A stretch of 34,065 nucleotides of DNA from Veillonella sp. KGMB01456 (GTDB lineage: Bacteria; Bacillota; Negativicutes; Veillonellales; Veillonellaceae), in the NCBI RefSeq assembly GCF_023051165.1, contig NZ_JALKIG010000024.1, positions 1 to 34,065 on the forward strand, read 5' to 3'. The notes below the pieces were generated by a model that was given only the letters and a program-made list of their open reading frames with translations, was not told the origin of the DNA and did not search any database. Below, piece by piece: positions 1 through 8,009 of the stretch. A program made the position numbers and the translations under genes. Numbering within the stretch: position 1 is the stretch's first letter; each line of letters starts with the position of its first letter.

Positions 1-4
1 ACCG

Positions 5-29
5 ACCCCCAGTTTAACTGGGGGTTTTG
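5..29 (+). terminator. Intrinsic terminator of an upstream gene outside the window
   Basis: A 7-bp GC-rich stem (CCCCCAG at 6-12 with CTGGGGG at 18-24, 5-nt loop) is followed by TTTT. It probably ends a plus-strand gene lying left of the window. Confidence 0.75.
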
Positions 30-50
30 TCATGCCTATTCGGCGTACAA

Positions 51-93
51 AAAAACGCCCCCGCTTGCACGCTGTGCAAGCGGGGACGTTTTC
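51..93. terminator. Bidirectional terminator after sodA
   Basis: A perfect 12-bp stem (59-70 with 74-85, loop GCT) is flanked by AAAAA on the left and TTTT on the right, so it can stop transcription from both sides. It lies about 55 nt beyond the sodA stop and is the natural end of the sodA transcript. Confidence 0.85.
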
Positions 94-146
94 ACAAACT
101 ATGTAATTATACGAGCCATTCGAGGCTCACATCAAGCAGTCAGCTC

Positions 147-758
147 TTATTTAGTAGCTGCCGCATAATGAGCGTTTACTTGATCCCAGTTAACGAGATT
201 CCAGAAAGCGGCGATGTAATCAGGACGAGCATTCTTGTATTTCAAGTAGTATGCATGTTCCCACACATCAAGGCCCAATACCGGAGTTTTGCCGTCACTA
301 AGTGGGGAGTCCTGGTTAGCCGTGGACAAGATTTCCAATTTGCCGTTGTTTACTACGAGCCAAGCCCAACCGGAACCGAAACGACCGGTAGCAGCTTTGC
401 CGAATTCAGCTTTGAAGTTTTCGAAGTTGCCGAAAGCTTCATCGATAGCACCGGCAATAGCGCCCGTAGGGTTACCGCCTGCATTCGGTGCCAAAATGTT
501 CCAGAAGAATGTATGGTTAGCATGACCGCCGCCATTGTTGCGAACAGCCGTGCGGATATCTTCCGGTACAGCGTTTAAGTCAGTGATCAACGCTTCTACG
601 TCTTTTTCACCCAATTCAGGATGTTTTTCAATAGCAGCGTTTAAGTTAACAACATAGGTGTTGTGGTGTTTATCATGATGAAAATGCATTGTTTCTGCAT
701 CGATATGCGGTTCTAAAGCTTCGTAAGCATATGGTAATTCAGGTAATGTGTATGCCAT
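147..758 (-). CDS. sodA: Superoxide dismutase, manganese-type
   Basis: Cytoplasmic enzyme converting superoxide to hydrogen peroxide and oxygen. The 203-residue chain has the usual length of the Fe/Mn family. Visible metal ligands are H27 (in FHHDKHH), H82 (in ANHTFFW), D164 and H168 (in DVWEHAYY). Q149 in TANQDSPL is the second-sphere glutamine position typical of Mn-preferring enzymes, so Mn is the better guess, although metal preference cannot be proven from sequence. I chose the ATG at 758 because GGAAGGAGG lies just upstream and the protein then starts [10 protein letters not shown], the family N-terminus; the frame stays open upstream for 15 codons without homology. It is monocistronic, ends at a strong terminator, and is divergent from the oxygen-sensitive pyruvate formate-lyase locus. 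Confidence 0.97.
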   Translation of the reverse strand: MAYTLPELPYAYEALEPHIDAETMHFHHDKHHNTYVVNLNAAIEKHPELGEKDVEALITDLNAVPEDIRTAVRNNGGGHANHTFFWNILAPNAGGNPTGAIAGAIDEAFGNFENFKAEFGKAATGRFGSGWAWLVVNNGKLEILSTANQDSPLSDGKTPVLGLDVWEHAYYLKYKNARPDYIAAFWNLVNWDQVNAHYAAATK

Positions 759-901
759 AAAAATACCTCCTTCCCCGTCCAAGGGGATAAAAATAAAATA
801 CATAACAAAAATGTTACGAAAAAAGAATTATCGAATTTTATAATCATCGATTGCCTTTTGGCAACCGCAATCCACTAGATTTAATTTTTTCAATATTTCT
901 A

Positions 902-937
902 TGTGTTAATGATAACATTTTTCATTTATCTTGTCTA
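902..937 (-). promoter_or_regulatory. Predicted sodA promoter with Fur-like box
   Basis: On the minus strand TAGACA (932-937) and TATCAT (909-914) are separated by 17 nt. The sequence 910-924 (TGATAACATTTTTCA) matches the Fur 7-1-7 consensus at about 11 of 14 positions and overlaps the -10 element, so metal-dependent repression is plausible. The start site would be near 902, giving a leader of about 143 nt with a small hairpin at 851-864. Confidence 0.5.
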
Positions 938-1100
938 GTAGTAAAAACGTAAATTTGCAATAAACATTTTGTAAGTGTGTTATTTCACAATTCAAACGGC
1001 TTTATTCCTATATGTCCACTTTATATTCAAAATTTTAAATATAAAATTTAATGCCGGCTTATAGCTTGAGTCACGCTTAATTTTTAATTCCCACTATTTT

Positions 1101-1116
1101 TGTAGCTATAGCTACA
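1101..1116. promoter_or_regulatory. Perfect 16-bp palindrome, operator candidate
   Basis: TGTAGCTATAGCTACA is a perfect palindrome in the 660-bp gap between the divergent sodA and pflB genes. A TATAAT-like element follows at 1138-1143 on the plus strand, so a dimeric regulator bound here could control a promoter reading towards pflB. The regulator is unknown. Confidence 0.45.
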
Positions 1117-1246
1117 GACTATTGGTATCCCCTGCTTTATAATATAATCATAAGAAACAAAGTCATATTTTATGGATAAAAACAATCCAAAAAGACATTT
1201 CTTAGTCATACACCGTAATGATAGCTAACAATAATTTTTGTTTTTT

Positions 1247-1272
1247 TGACATAAATTTTTATAGATATGTCA
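1247..1272. promoter_or_regulatory. Inverted repeat upstream of pflB
   Basis: TGACATA and TATGTCA form 7-bp arms separated by a 12-bp AT-rich spacer, about 150 nt before the pflB start. The rest of 960-1400 is AT-rich; a weak promoter-like pair (TTATTG, 18 nt, TATACA ending near 1375) is the closest candidate for the pflB start region. Confidence 0.35.
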
Positions 1273-1420
1273 TAAAAAGTCTTATTTTTACACATCTTTT
1301 ATTTTTAGCATTTTAACAATCGAAAATTAATATCATTACAATTATTGAATTAAATGCCAATTCGGTATACACTTAAAGCATCTTATAATAATTCTTTATT
1401 TCCTTAATGGAGGTGCCGCA

Positions 1421-3571
1421 ATGCAAAATACTGCATGGAAAGGCTTCATTACAGGTGTATGGGATAAAGCCATTGACGTTCGTGACTTTATCCAACGTAA
1501 CTATAACCCCTATGTTGGGGACGACTCATTTTTAGCCGGTCCTACGGATCGTACTCTTAAACTTTGGCAAGAAGTTCTTCGTCTGTATGAGGAAGAAAAA
1601 GAAAAAGGCGGCGTTATCGATGCCGATACGGATATTGCCACTTCGGTGTCCTCCCACGGCCCCGGCTACATTATCAAAGAATTAGAACAAATTGTTGGTC
1701 TTCAAACCGATAAACCGTTGAAACGCGCTATGTTCCCGTACGGCGGTTTACGTACAGCCAAGAGTGCTTTACAAGAATACGGTTTCGAAATGGACGCTCA
1801 GCTGGAAGACTTTTTCAAAAAGCATCGTAAAACTCACAATGACGGTGTTTTCGATGTGTATACGCCGGAAATGCGTGCCGCTCGTTCCGCACACATCATT
1901 ACCGGTTTACCGGATGCGTACAGCCGCGGTCGTATCATCGGCGACTATCGCCGTGTAGCCCTTTACGGGATTGACCGCTTAATCGAAGAAAAAGAAAAAG
2001 ATTTCGCCATCACTATGGGCGACATGACGGCTACGATTATTCGCGACCGTGAAGAAATTCGTGACCAAATTCGTTCCTTAAAAGAATTAAAAGCTATGGC
2101 GGCTTCTTACGGCTTCGATATCAGCCAACCGGCCAAAGACGTAAAAGAAGCGATTCAGTGGTTATACTTCGGTTATTTAGGCGCTATTAAAGAACAAAAC
2201 GGCGCTGCCATGTCTATCGGCCGTAACACTGTCTTCCTCGACATCTACGCCGAACGTGACCTTAAAGAAGGCCGCTATACAGAAGAAGAAATTCAGGAAA
2301 TGGTTGACCATTTCATCATGAAACTTCGCATGGTGCGTTTTGCCCGCATTATCGAATACAATAACCTCTTCACCGGCGATCCGGTTTGGACAACCGAATC
2401 CATCGGCGGGATGGGCTCCGACGGTCGTCCGCTCGTTTCCAAAATGTCCTTCCGTTACTTGCACACGCTGACCAACTTAGGCCCGGCTCCGGAACCGAAC
2501 CTCACCGTTCTCTGGTCCCCTCGCTTGCCGGATGGTTTCAAACGTTTCTGTGCTAAATTGTCCATCCAAACGTCTTCGATTCAGTATGAAAACGACGAAT
2601 TGATGCGTCCTAACAGCGGTGACGACTATGCTATCGCCTGCTGCGTATCACCAATGCGTATCGGTAAAGAAATGCAGTTCTTCGGCGCTCGTTGTAACCT
2701 CGCTAAATGCTTGCTCTATGCAATCAACGGCGGTGTCGATGAAAAACTCAAAAAACAAGTTGGACCTAAATATCGTCCGATTACTTCCGAATACCTTGAT
2801 TTCGATGAAGTAATGGAACGTTTTGACGACATGATGGAATGGTTGGCCGGCGTTTACGTGAATGCCCTCAACATCATTCACTACATGCACGATAAATATG
2901 CATACGAAAAATTGGAAATGGCGCTTCACGACCGCAAAGTTACGCGTTGGTTTGCCACCGGTATTGCCGGTTTATCCGTAGTAGCCGACTCCTTGTCCGC
3001 TATTAAATATGCCAAGGTAAAACCGATTCGTGATGAAAACGGGGTAGCTGTTGATTTTGAAATCACAGGGGATTTCCCTAAATACGGTAACGACGATGAC
3101 CGTGTTGATGATTTGGCGGCCTTCGTTGTATCCGCATTCATGAACAAAATCCGTAAACATCCTACCTACCGCGAAAGTGTGCCTACCATGTCCCTTTTGA
3201 CAATTACATCCAATGTAGTATACGGTAACGCCACCGGTAGCACACCGGACGGCCGTAAACAGGGTACACCGTTTGCACCGGGCGCTAATCCGATGCACGG
3301 ACGCGACTCTCACGGGGCTGTTTCTTCCATGGCGTCAGTTGCCAAAATGCCTTGGCGTGATGCGAGCGACGGTATTTCCAACACCTTCTCCATCATTCCG
3401 GATGCGCTTGGCAAAAATGGCGAAACCATGGTTCGTATGAGTGATTTAGACATCGATCTGGATCTTGATGCAGTTTTACAGAGCGATATGCCGACCGGTT
3501 TACCTGTCAATAATGAAAACCTGGCCTGTCGCGAGCCTAATGTTTCCATTTCCGAAAAGGAGGACAAGTAA
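1421..3571 (+). CDS. pflB: Pyruvate formate-lyase, catalytic chain lacking the glycyl-radical domain
   Basis: Catalytic chain of formate C-acetyltransferase, which converts pyruvate and CoA to acetyl-CoA and formate in anaerobic fermentation. The 716 residues follow the PFL family through residue 665 ([10 protein letters not shown] at 656-665); the adjacent active-site cysteines are C407-C408 in IACCVSPM. After residue 665 the normal C-terminus, including the radical glycine, is absent and replaced by an acidic tail of about 50 residues that I do not recognise. The missing domain is encoded by the next gene, one nucleotide after the stop. Start ATG has GGAGGTG six nucleotides upstream. Full-length family members are about 750-760 residues. 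It forms an operon with the radical subunit; pflA follows after a hairpin. This could also be an ancestral in-frame stop that became fixed, but the new start codon and its own ribosome site argue for a real two-gene arrangement. Confidence 0.95.
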   Translation: MQNTAWKGFITGVWDKAIDVRDFIQRNYNPYVGDDSFLAGPTDRTLKLWQEVLRLYEEEKEKGGVIDADTDIATSVSSHGPGYIIKELEQIVGLQTDKPLKRAMFPYGGLRTAKSALQEYGFEMDAQLEDFFKKHRKTHNDGVFDVYTPEMRAARSAHIITGLPDAYSRGRIIGDYRRVALYGIDRLIEEKEKDFAITMGDMTATIIRDREEIRDQIRSLKELKAMAASYGFDISQPAKDVKEAIQWLYFGYLGAIKEQNGAAMSIGRNTVFLDIYAERDLKEGRYTEEEIQEMVDHFIMKLRMVRFARIIEYNNLFTGDPVWTTESIGGMGSDGRPLVSKMSFRYLHTLTNLGPAPEPNLTVLWSPRLPDGFKRFCAKLSIQTSSIQYENDELMRPNSGDDYAIACCVSPMRIGKEMQFFGARCNLAKCLLYAINGGVDEKLKKQVGPKYRPITSEYLDFDEVMERFDDMMEWLAGVYVNALNIIHYMHDKYAYEKLEMALHDRKVTRWFATGIAGLSVVADSLSAIKYAKVKPIRDENGVAVDFEITGDFPKYGNDDDRVDDLAAFVVSAFMNKIRKHPTYRESVPTMSLLTITSNVVYGNATGSTPDGRKQGTPFAPGANPMHGRDSHGAVSSMASVAKMPWRDASDGISNTFSIIPDALGKNGETMVRMSDLDIDLDLDAVLQSDMPTGLPVNNENLACREPNVSISEKEDK

Positions 3572-3572
3572 T

Positions 3573-3812
3573 ATGAGCAACGAACAACAAATCGATAATT
3601 TAGTAGAGTTATTGGATGGCTATTCTGAAAAAGGCGGTCATCATTTGAACGTCAACGTTTTCGACCGTGAAATGCTCCTCGATGCACAGCAGCACCCTGA
3701 AAAATATCCACAGTTGACCGTTCGTGTATCCGGTTATGCCGTGCACTTCAACAAATTGACGAAACAACAACAGGATGAAGTTATTTCTCGTACCTTCCAC
3801 GAACAAATGTAA
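3573..3812 (+). CDS. Separate glycyl-radical subunit of pyruvate formate-lyase (GrcA-like)
   Basis: A 79-residue protein matching the C-terminal domain of PFL almost end to end: [16 protein letters not shown], then [16 protein letters not shown] with the radical-bearing glycine at G54, then a conserved [12 protein letters not shown] segment. The start ATG follows the pflB stop by one nucleotide, and AAGGAGGA lies in the last pflB codons, so the two are translationally coupled and made together. By analogy with E. coli YfiD/GrcA, which replaces the damaged C-terminus of PFL, this subunit would dock on the truncated chain and carry the glycyl radical installed by PflA. Unlike GrcA it seems to be the only source of that domain here, so it is probably obligatory. 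No second full-length PFL is in the window. Confidence 0.93.
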   Translation: MSNEQQIDNLVELLDGYSEKGGHHLNVNVFDREMLLDAQQHPEKYPQLTVRVSGYAVHFNKLTKQQQDEVISRTFHEQM

Positions 3813-3849
3813 CTTCTATCCCTCCCCTTCTCAGTAGTTATATATAGTG

Positions 3850-3880
3850 CAATAGGCTCCCCGTATCGAGGAGCCTATTG
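3850..3880 (+). terminator. Hairpin between the PFL genes and pflA
   Basis: An 11-bp perfect stem (3850-3860 with 3870-3880, 9-nt loop) follows the radical-subunit stop. The T tract is poor (TCATATAAG), so it may be a weak terminator or an mRNA-stabilising hairpin that gives pflA lower expression than pflB. Confidence 0.55.
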
Positions 3881-3982
3881 TCATATAAGGGTGTAAAAAA
3901 TCTCCCTTTGCCCTTCGCATTTTGTATTTTGCTTCTTACTGGTAATTCTTTTGCTTCTATTTTTTATTACGAAAGGCGTATT

Positions 3983-4750
3983 ATGATTGGACGAATTCAT
4001 TCTCTGGAAACCATGGGCACCGTTGACGGCCCCGGTGTACGAATGGTGCTATTTTTACAGGGCTGCCCGATGCGCTGTGCCTATTGCCATAACCCGGATA
4101 CGTGGGATGCGCAGCAAGGTAAAAATATTACCATCGAAGAAGTATGGGAACAATTTGAGCGCAATCAGAGTTTTTATAAAAACGGCGGCCTCACCGTCAC
4201 CGGTGGCGAAGCATTAATGCAGCTGCCATTTGTTATCGAGCTATTCAGCTACTTTAGAGAACGAGGCATTCATACTTGCCTTGATACGAGCGGTATCTAC
4301 TTTGAAGAAAGCAAACGAGAGCAATACGAAAAGCTGATGGCCGTAACAAGTCTCGTTATCTTAGATTTAAAAGAAATCGACGACGACAAACACAGCGCCT
4401 TGACCGGTCAAAGCAATAAACAAATTTTGAAATTTGCCCGCTTCATCGATGAGCACAATGTGCCGATTTGGGTGCGCCATGTTGTGGTGCCTACTATAAC
4501 GGATAACGCAGATCGTTGGTATCGACTCGGCTTTTTCGCCGGCTCTTTGAAAAACCTGGAGACCATCGACTGCCTGCCGTATCACGTGATGGGTACGGCT
4601 AAGTACAAGGAAATGGGTATTGCCTATCGCCTGGAAGGCATCCCACCGGCCAGCAAAGCCTTGGCATCCAAAGCATCAAAAGTGGTGCTGGAAGGGATAA
4701 AAGCGTATCGGCGGCATTGGTGGAGTGCGTTGGCACCGGCTCAGGAATAG
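3983..4750 (+). CDS. pflA: Pyruvate formate-lyase activating enzyme
   Basis: Radical SAM enzyme that installs the glycyl radical on pyruvate formate-lyase. The 255 residues match the family length. The CX3CX2C cluster motif is C28-PMR-C32-AY-C35, preceded by MGTVDGPGVRMVLFLQGC, the family N-terminus, and TGGEAL lies near residue 75. I chose the ATG at 3983 (MIGRIHSLE) because it aligns with E. coli PflA and follows GAAAGGCG; the frame is open for 35 more codons upstream, but these overlap the preceding hairpin and have no homology. Its place behind the split PFL genes indicates that its substrate is the 79-residue radical subunit, probably when docked to the large chain. Confidence 0.96.
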   Translation: MIGRIHSLETMGTVDGPGVRMVLFLQGCPMRCAYCHNPDTWDAQQGKNITIEEVWEQFERNQSFYKNGGLTVTGGEALMQLPFVIELFSYFRERGIHTCLDTSGIYFEESKREQYEKLMAVTSLVILDLKEIDDDKHSALTGQSNKQILKFARFIDEHNVPIWVRHVVVPTITDNADRWYRLGFFAGSLKNLETIDCLPYHVMGTAKYKEMGIAYRLEGIPPASKALASKASKVVLEGIKAYRRHWWSALAPAQE

Positions 4751-4791
4751 CAGTCGCCTACAGTATTCTAATTACATTGGAATTGCAAAAT

Positions 4792-4869
4792 AAAAGCCCC
4801 ATATACCTATCTTTCAGTCCCAACCCATTCGGCTAATGGACATTCAAGATAGGTATATGGGGCTTTTTT
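4792..4869. terminator. Terminator with a 22-bp perfect stem
   Basis: Arms 4792-4813 and 4846-4867 are perfectly complementary over 22 bp, with AAAA and TTTTTT on the outside; the 32-nt loop holds a small CCATT/AATGG hairpin. It ends the pflA transcript. The length and perfection of the arms are more than a terminator needs and could mark a dispersed repeat. Confidence 0.85.
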
Positions 4870-5080
4870 CTCTAAGCACATTCCGCCGTAATTCGGATCA
4901 CTGTTGTGCAACTAGCAATTCCCGCGGCCGGCGCAACTCAGAAGAATGCGGAAATCTTTTATCCCTTCTACAGACTAAACATTGAGACTACTTAGTGAAT
5001 CGCCTAAGAGCAATTTGCTGCAGGCCGGAAGGTTGCCTTCACCATGCGATAGCCGTGGTGGAAAATTAATTTGAAACAAC
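4870..5080. other. Intergenic, no gene seen
   Basis: Between the pflA terminator and the bcp stop there are 210 bases with no convincing reading frame, promoter or long inverted repeat. Base composition is mixed, with local GC-rich words such as CCCGCGGCCGGCGC. It may be decayed sequence. Confidence 0.4.
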
Positions 5081-5548
5081 CTATTGAATATTCAAATCAG
5101 CTAATAGTTGCCCTACGTGTTCTTTAGCTTTTACTCCACGGTAGATATGGGTTAACACGCCTTTTTCGTCGATGACAAAGGTGGACCGTTCGATGCCGAT
5201 GGAGGTTTTGCCGTAGAGTTTCTTCTCTTTCATGACACCGTAGGCATTACAAAAGGCTTCATCGGTGTCGGCCAAGAGATTGAATTGCAGATCGTATTTT
5301 TCTTTAAAGTTCACATGACGTTTTACCGTGTCGCGACTGACACCCAAAACAACATAACCGGCATCTTGCAATTTTTTGTACGCTTCATTGAATTGTTGTG
5401 CTTCAATGGAGCAACCAGGAGTATTGTCTTTCGGATAGAAATATAAAATAACTTTTTGCCCTGCTAAATCTTTTAAGTTAACGGTTTCATTGACATCATT
5501 TACAACGGAAAAATCCGGTGCTTTGTCACCTACTTTTAAGTCTGACAT
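5081..5548 (-). CDS. bcp: Thioredoxin-dependent peroxiredoxin, Bcp/PrxQ type
   Basis: Thiol peroxidase reducing hydrogen peroxide and organic hydroperoxides in the cytoplasm. The 155 residues show the AhpC/TSA fold pattern: KVGDKAPDF, then FYPKDNTPGCS with the peroxidatic cysteine C46, then STFVIDEKG near 122-130. The resolving cysteine that many Bcp proteins have five residues after the peroxidatic one is absent (the segment reads SIEAQQF); the only other cysteine is C100, so it works either as a 1-Cys enzyme or with C100. ATG at 5548 is preferred because GGGAG lies 8 nt upstream; an ATG six codons earlier is possible. It lies just beyond the end of the eut operon but has no link to it. Confidence 0.93.
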   Translation of the reverse strand: MSDLKVGDKAPDFSVVNDVNETVNLKDLAGQKVILYFYPKDNTPGCSIEAQQFNEAYKKLQDAGYVVLGVSRDTVKRHVNFKEKYDLQFNLLADTDEAFCNAYGVMKEKKLYGKTSIGIERSTFVIDEKGVLTHIYRGVKAKEHVGQLLADLNIQ

Positions 5549-5581
5549 AAGATTCACTCCCAACATAAAATTAATTAAACT

Positions 5582-5612
5582 ACTGATTACAGAAAACTGA
5601 ATCAGTTTTTTT
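5582..5612. terminator. Hairpin at the end of the eut operon
   Basis: ACTGATT (5582-5588) pairs with AATCAGT (5600-5606); seven T residues follow on the plus strand, and the minus-strand side is T-rich but interrupted. It lies between the last eut-cluster gene and bcp and is the only candidate I see for ending the long minus-strand operon; as a minus-strand terminator it is weak. Confidence 0.4.
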
Positions 5613-5619
5613 AATTATA

Positions 5620-6105
5620 CTATGCTTTAGGTTCTTCTTCTATAATATCATAAAGTTTTTTAAAAATTTCAGGGTCACAAGGATACTCTTCACCATTAAC
5701 GCCACGAATTACCCAATCCCCCGGATTTGTGCGTACTACGCCGTTTAACGTTAATAAATAACGTTCCCCGTCTTCTCGTATAGCAGTTAATTCATTCGGT
5801 TTATGACGGATAGCTATAGCTTGTTGCTCATAGCTTTTCTTATCATAATAAAGAGCATGTGTTTCTGATGCACAAAATTCAACCAATACTTCCGAAATAA
5901 CAATTGGATTGTCCTTATTTTTACACACATTCACAATATACTGTGCAAAATGAGGATCAAAATTTAGTTCCAAAGGAACTTCCGTTTCGTCAGAAACATC
6001 TTTATAAATTCTAATTTGTAACAGCTCCGAATCAATAACGAGCCATCGATAATCCAATTTATATGCCCCGGCTAATACACTGGCTAAATTTTCTTTCTCA
6101 GTCAT
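5620..6105 (-). CDS. Unrecognised last gene of the eut cluster
   Basis: A 161-residue protein that I cannot assign. It is soluble-looking, with no signal peptide or membrane segment. The middle is mixed alpha/beta. The last 35 residues contain NPGDWVIRGVNGEEYPCD followed by PEIFKKLYDII, which resembles a short C-terminal motif common in small proteins of Siphovirus-type phages. AAGGAGGT lies 6 nt before the ATG, and the gene is 63 nt behind eutQ without a terminator, so it is probably co-transcribed with the eut genes. Three cysteines (near residues 61, 78 and 143) show no metal-binding pattern. It could be a cluster-specific accessory protein or an unrelated passenger gene. Confidence 0.75.
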   Translation of the reverse strand: MTEKENLASVLAGAYKLDYRWLVIDSELLQIRIYKDVSDETEVPLELNFDPHFAQYIVNVCKNKDNPIVISEVLVEFCASETHALYYDKKSYEQQAIAIRHKPNELTAIREDGERYLLTLNGVVRTNPGDWVIRGVNGEEYPCDPEIFKKLYDIIEEEPKA

Positions 6106-6168
6106 GCCCTTACCTCCTTACCTATAAAAGAATGTCCGGTATTCGCTTTAACACTCATCAACATTCTA

Positions 6169-6615
6169 TTAGGCTTGCGATTGCCAATCTGCCGGATAGG
6201 TAACATAAACAAATCTTGCTTTACCTTTTACAGAAAACTGAATTGAACTTCCCTTTGGAATCAAAAGGATTTCACCCGGCCCGGCTGTAATCGTCTCGCC
6301 ATTAATAATAATACTTAACTCACCATCAATTACATAATCAATTTCATCATAATTCAAAGTCCAGTCGAATGTAGTGTCTTCCATAAACATCAAGCCACAG
6401 CCTAAACGTGGACTTTCATCTAATGAAAACAAATCTTTAGTATATACTTTATCATTAGGGTTCCCGGTATCCAATCGATCTTCTTCAGTTACATCAATCA
6501 TTGGTAGCTTTACTACACCGACACCACTATTTGATATAGACTTAGTGACCATTAATTTTTCGCTCACAACTTGGCGCACTAATGTTTCTATCATTTCACG
6601 AGTGATATTAGACAT
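6169..6615 (-). CDS. eutQ: Ethanolamine utilisation cupin protein EutQ
   Basis: A 148-residue EutQ-family protein. The C-terminal two thirds form a cupin barrel (GCGLMFMEDTTFDW, then YDEIDYVIDGELSI, then AGPGEILLIPKGS). Salmonella EutQ is reported to have acetate kinase activity; whether this shorter form does is unknown. The first 20 residues (NITREMIETLVRQVVSEKL) form an amphipathic helix followed by a Ser/Gly-rich linker, the pattern of a microcompartment encapsulation peptide. I prefer ATG 6615 with GAGGTG 8 nt upstream over the GTG at 6624; the SD overlaps the eutH stop, so the two are tightly linked. Confidence 0.9.
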   Translation of the reverse strand: MSNITREMIETLVRQVVSEKLMVTKSISNSGVGVVKLPMIDVTEEDRLDTGNPNDKVYTKDLFSLDESPRLGCGLMFMEDTTFDWTLNYDEIDYVIDGELSIIINGETITAGPGEILLIPKGSSIQFSVKGKARFVYVTYPADWQSQA

Positions 6616-6625
6616 TTTCAGCACC

Positions 6626-7717
6626 TCATTTCTTAGCTTTTGCCATAATGCGTTTAGACATAAACATAGCGACTAAAATTGCAGTTACACCGGCTACCAA
6701 TTTGCCTACAATCATAGGGAAGATCATCTCTTTAGCCACACCGGCAGTAAAACCTAAATGATCTCCAAGGACAAAGGATGCCGAAACAGCGAATGCAACG
6801 TTCAAGATTTTTCCGCGTGTATCCATATCTTTGAGCATTTGGAACATAGGGATATTGTTAGCTAATGTTGCTACCATACCGGCTGCAGCTACTTCATTCA
6901 TACCTAAAGCCGAACCCATTTTCATAAGCGGTTTGTTAAATACTTTAGTGATAAAAGCCACCAAACAAAATGCACCGGCTAAAGTCAACGCAATACCACC
7001 TACGATTTCAATCCCCTCAGTTACAGGTGCAATACCTTCAATTACAGTAATACCAACCAATAATTGTAATGCTCCTAAAATTAGACCAAGTACAGCAACA
7101 ATTACAACACCTTGTCCAAAAACGGTAAAGCATTTAATCATCATTTCCGGTGCTAACCAAAGGCCTAAAATAACAAGCACTGCAAAAATTACGATAGGAA
7201 CTAAGTTAGCTAAAATCATACCTAAACTCATACCGGCAGCCAAACCGCCTGCTAAACAACCTAAAGGAATCGTAACGATGCCACATAATACTCCTGTTGC
7301 CAAATACTGATGATCTTCTTTTTCAATAATTCCCAAAGCAACCGGAATTGTAAATACAATAGTAGGCCCCATCATAGCACCCAAGATAGCCCCGGCAAAT
7401 AAACCGGCTTCCGGATTTAATGCCATTTGTTGAGCTAACGCAAAGCCCCCCATGTCATTGGCCAATAAAGTGGTCGCAAACATTGATGGGTCAGCTCCCA
7501 ACATTGTATAAACAGGAACAACTATCGGACTTAACACTTTTGCTAATATAGGTGCGATGGTAATAATCCCCACCATTGACATTGCTAAAGCACCCATTGC
7601 CATTATTCCTTCTTCAAATTTTTCACCTAAACCAAGTTTATTGCCAATACACTTATCTATGCCCCCTATAATCATAAAGAGGACCATGATATACATAATA
7701 ATTTCATTAATACTCAT
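6626..7717 (-). CDS. eutH: Ethanolamine transporter EutH
   Basis: Integral inner-membrane protein of 363 residues with about ten hydrophobic segments and no signal peptide. It matches EutH throughout, for example GIDKCIGNKLGLGEKFEEGI near the N-terminus and LANDMGGFALAQQMA near residue 95. EutH supports uptake of ethanolamine when it is scarce or protonated; at high pH the neutral amine diffuses in. ATG 7717 is preceded by AGGAGA. It sits between eutN and eutQ, the order seen in other Firmicutes eut operons. Confidence 0.95.
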   Translation of the reverse strand: MSINEIIMYIMVLFMIIGGIDKCIGNKLGLGEKFEEGIMAMGALAMSMVGIITIAPILAKVLSPIVVPVYTMLGADPSMFATTLLANDMGGFALAQQMALNPEAGLFAGAILGAMMGPTIVFTIPVALGIIEKEDHQYLATGVLCGIVTIPLGCLAGGLAAGMSLGMILANLVPIVIFAVLVILGLWLAPEMMIKCFTVFGQGVVIVAVLGLILGALQLLVGITVIEGIAPVTEGIEIVGGIALTLAGAFCLVAFITKVFNKPLMKMGSALGMNEVAAAGMVATLANNIPMFQMLKDMDTRGKILNVAFAVSASFVLGDHLGFTAGVAKEMIFPMIVGKLVAGVTAILVAMFMSKRIMAKAKK

Positions 7718-7728
7718 AGTTGTATCTC

Positions 7729-7998
7729 CTAACCGGCGGTATCAATCGAGTCAATAACCCCAACAATCATTGCATCGATAGGCGTATTAAGATTTTCTGC
7801 AGAAATTCTGGCCGCCGCACCTAATGTAACCAAAACGGTATCACCGATACCGGATCCGGCATTATCTGCCGCCACAAATGATTCTTTCTCGGTTACCCCA
7901 TCGGCTTCTAACTCTCTAACAATCATAAATTTCCAACCATTAAGCTTTTCATCTTTTCTGGTAGACCATAAACTACCAATCACTTTAGCAATCAGCAC
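7729..7998 (-). CDS. eutN: Microcompartment vertex protein EutN
   Basis: An 89-residue EutN/CcmL-family protein, the pentamer that caps the vertices of the microcompartment shell. It starts MLIAKVIGSLWSTRK and contains the family segment DNAGSGIGDTVLVTLG followed by a C-terminal VGVIDSID. The start is GTG at 7998, supported by AAGGAGTGA 6 nt upstream; no internal ATG would keep the N-terminal strand. It is the only vertex protein in the window. Confidence 0.95.
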   Translation of the reverse strand: MLIAKVIGSLWSTRKDEKLNGWKFMIVRELEADGVTEKESFVAADNAGSGIGDTVLVTLGAAARISAENLNTPIDAMIVGVIDSIDTAG

Positions 7999-8009
7999 AG
8001 TATCACTCC

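Noticed and set aside
27-578. 183-codon plus-strand frame over the sodA region
   Set aside because: It begins inside a terminator and runs antisense to sodA, whose identity is certain.
973-990. Rex-like redox-regulator site
   Set aside because: Only one half-site (TTCACAA) matches; the other half fits at about 3 of 7 positions, too weak for a call.
6831-7310. 159-codon plus-strand frame antisense to eutH
   Set aside because: It is the complement of a membrane-protein gene, which often gives long antisense frames; no ribosome site and no recognisable domain.
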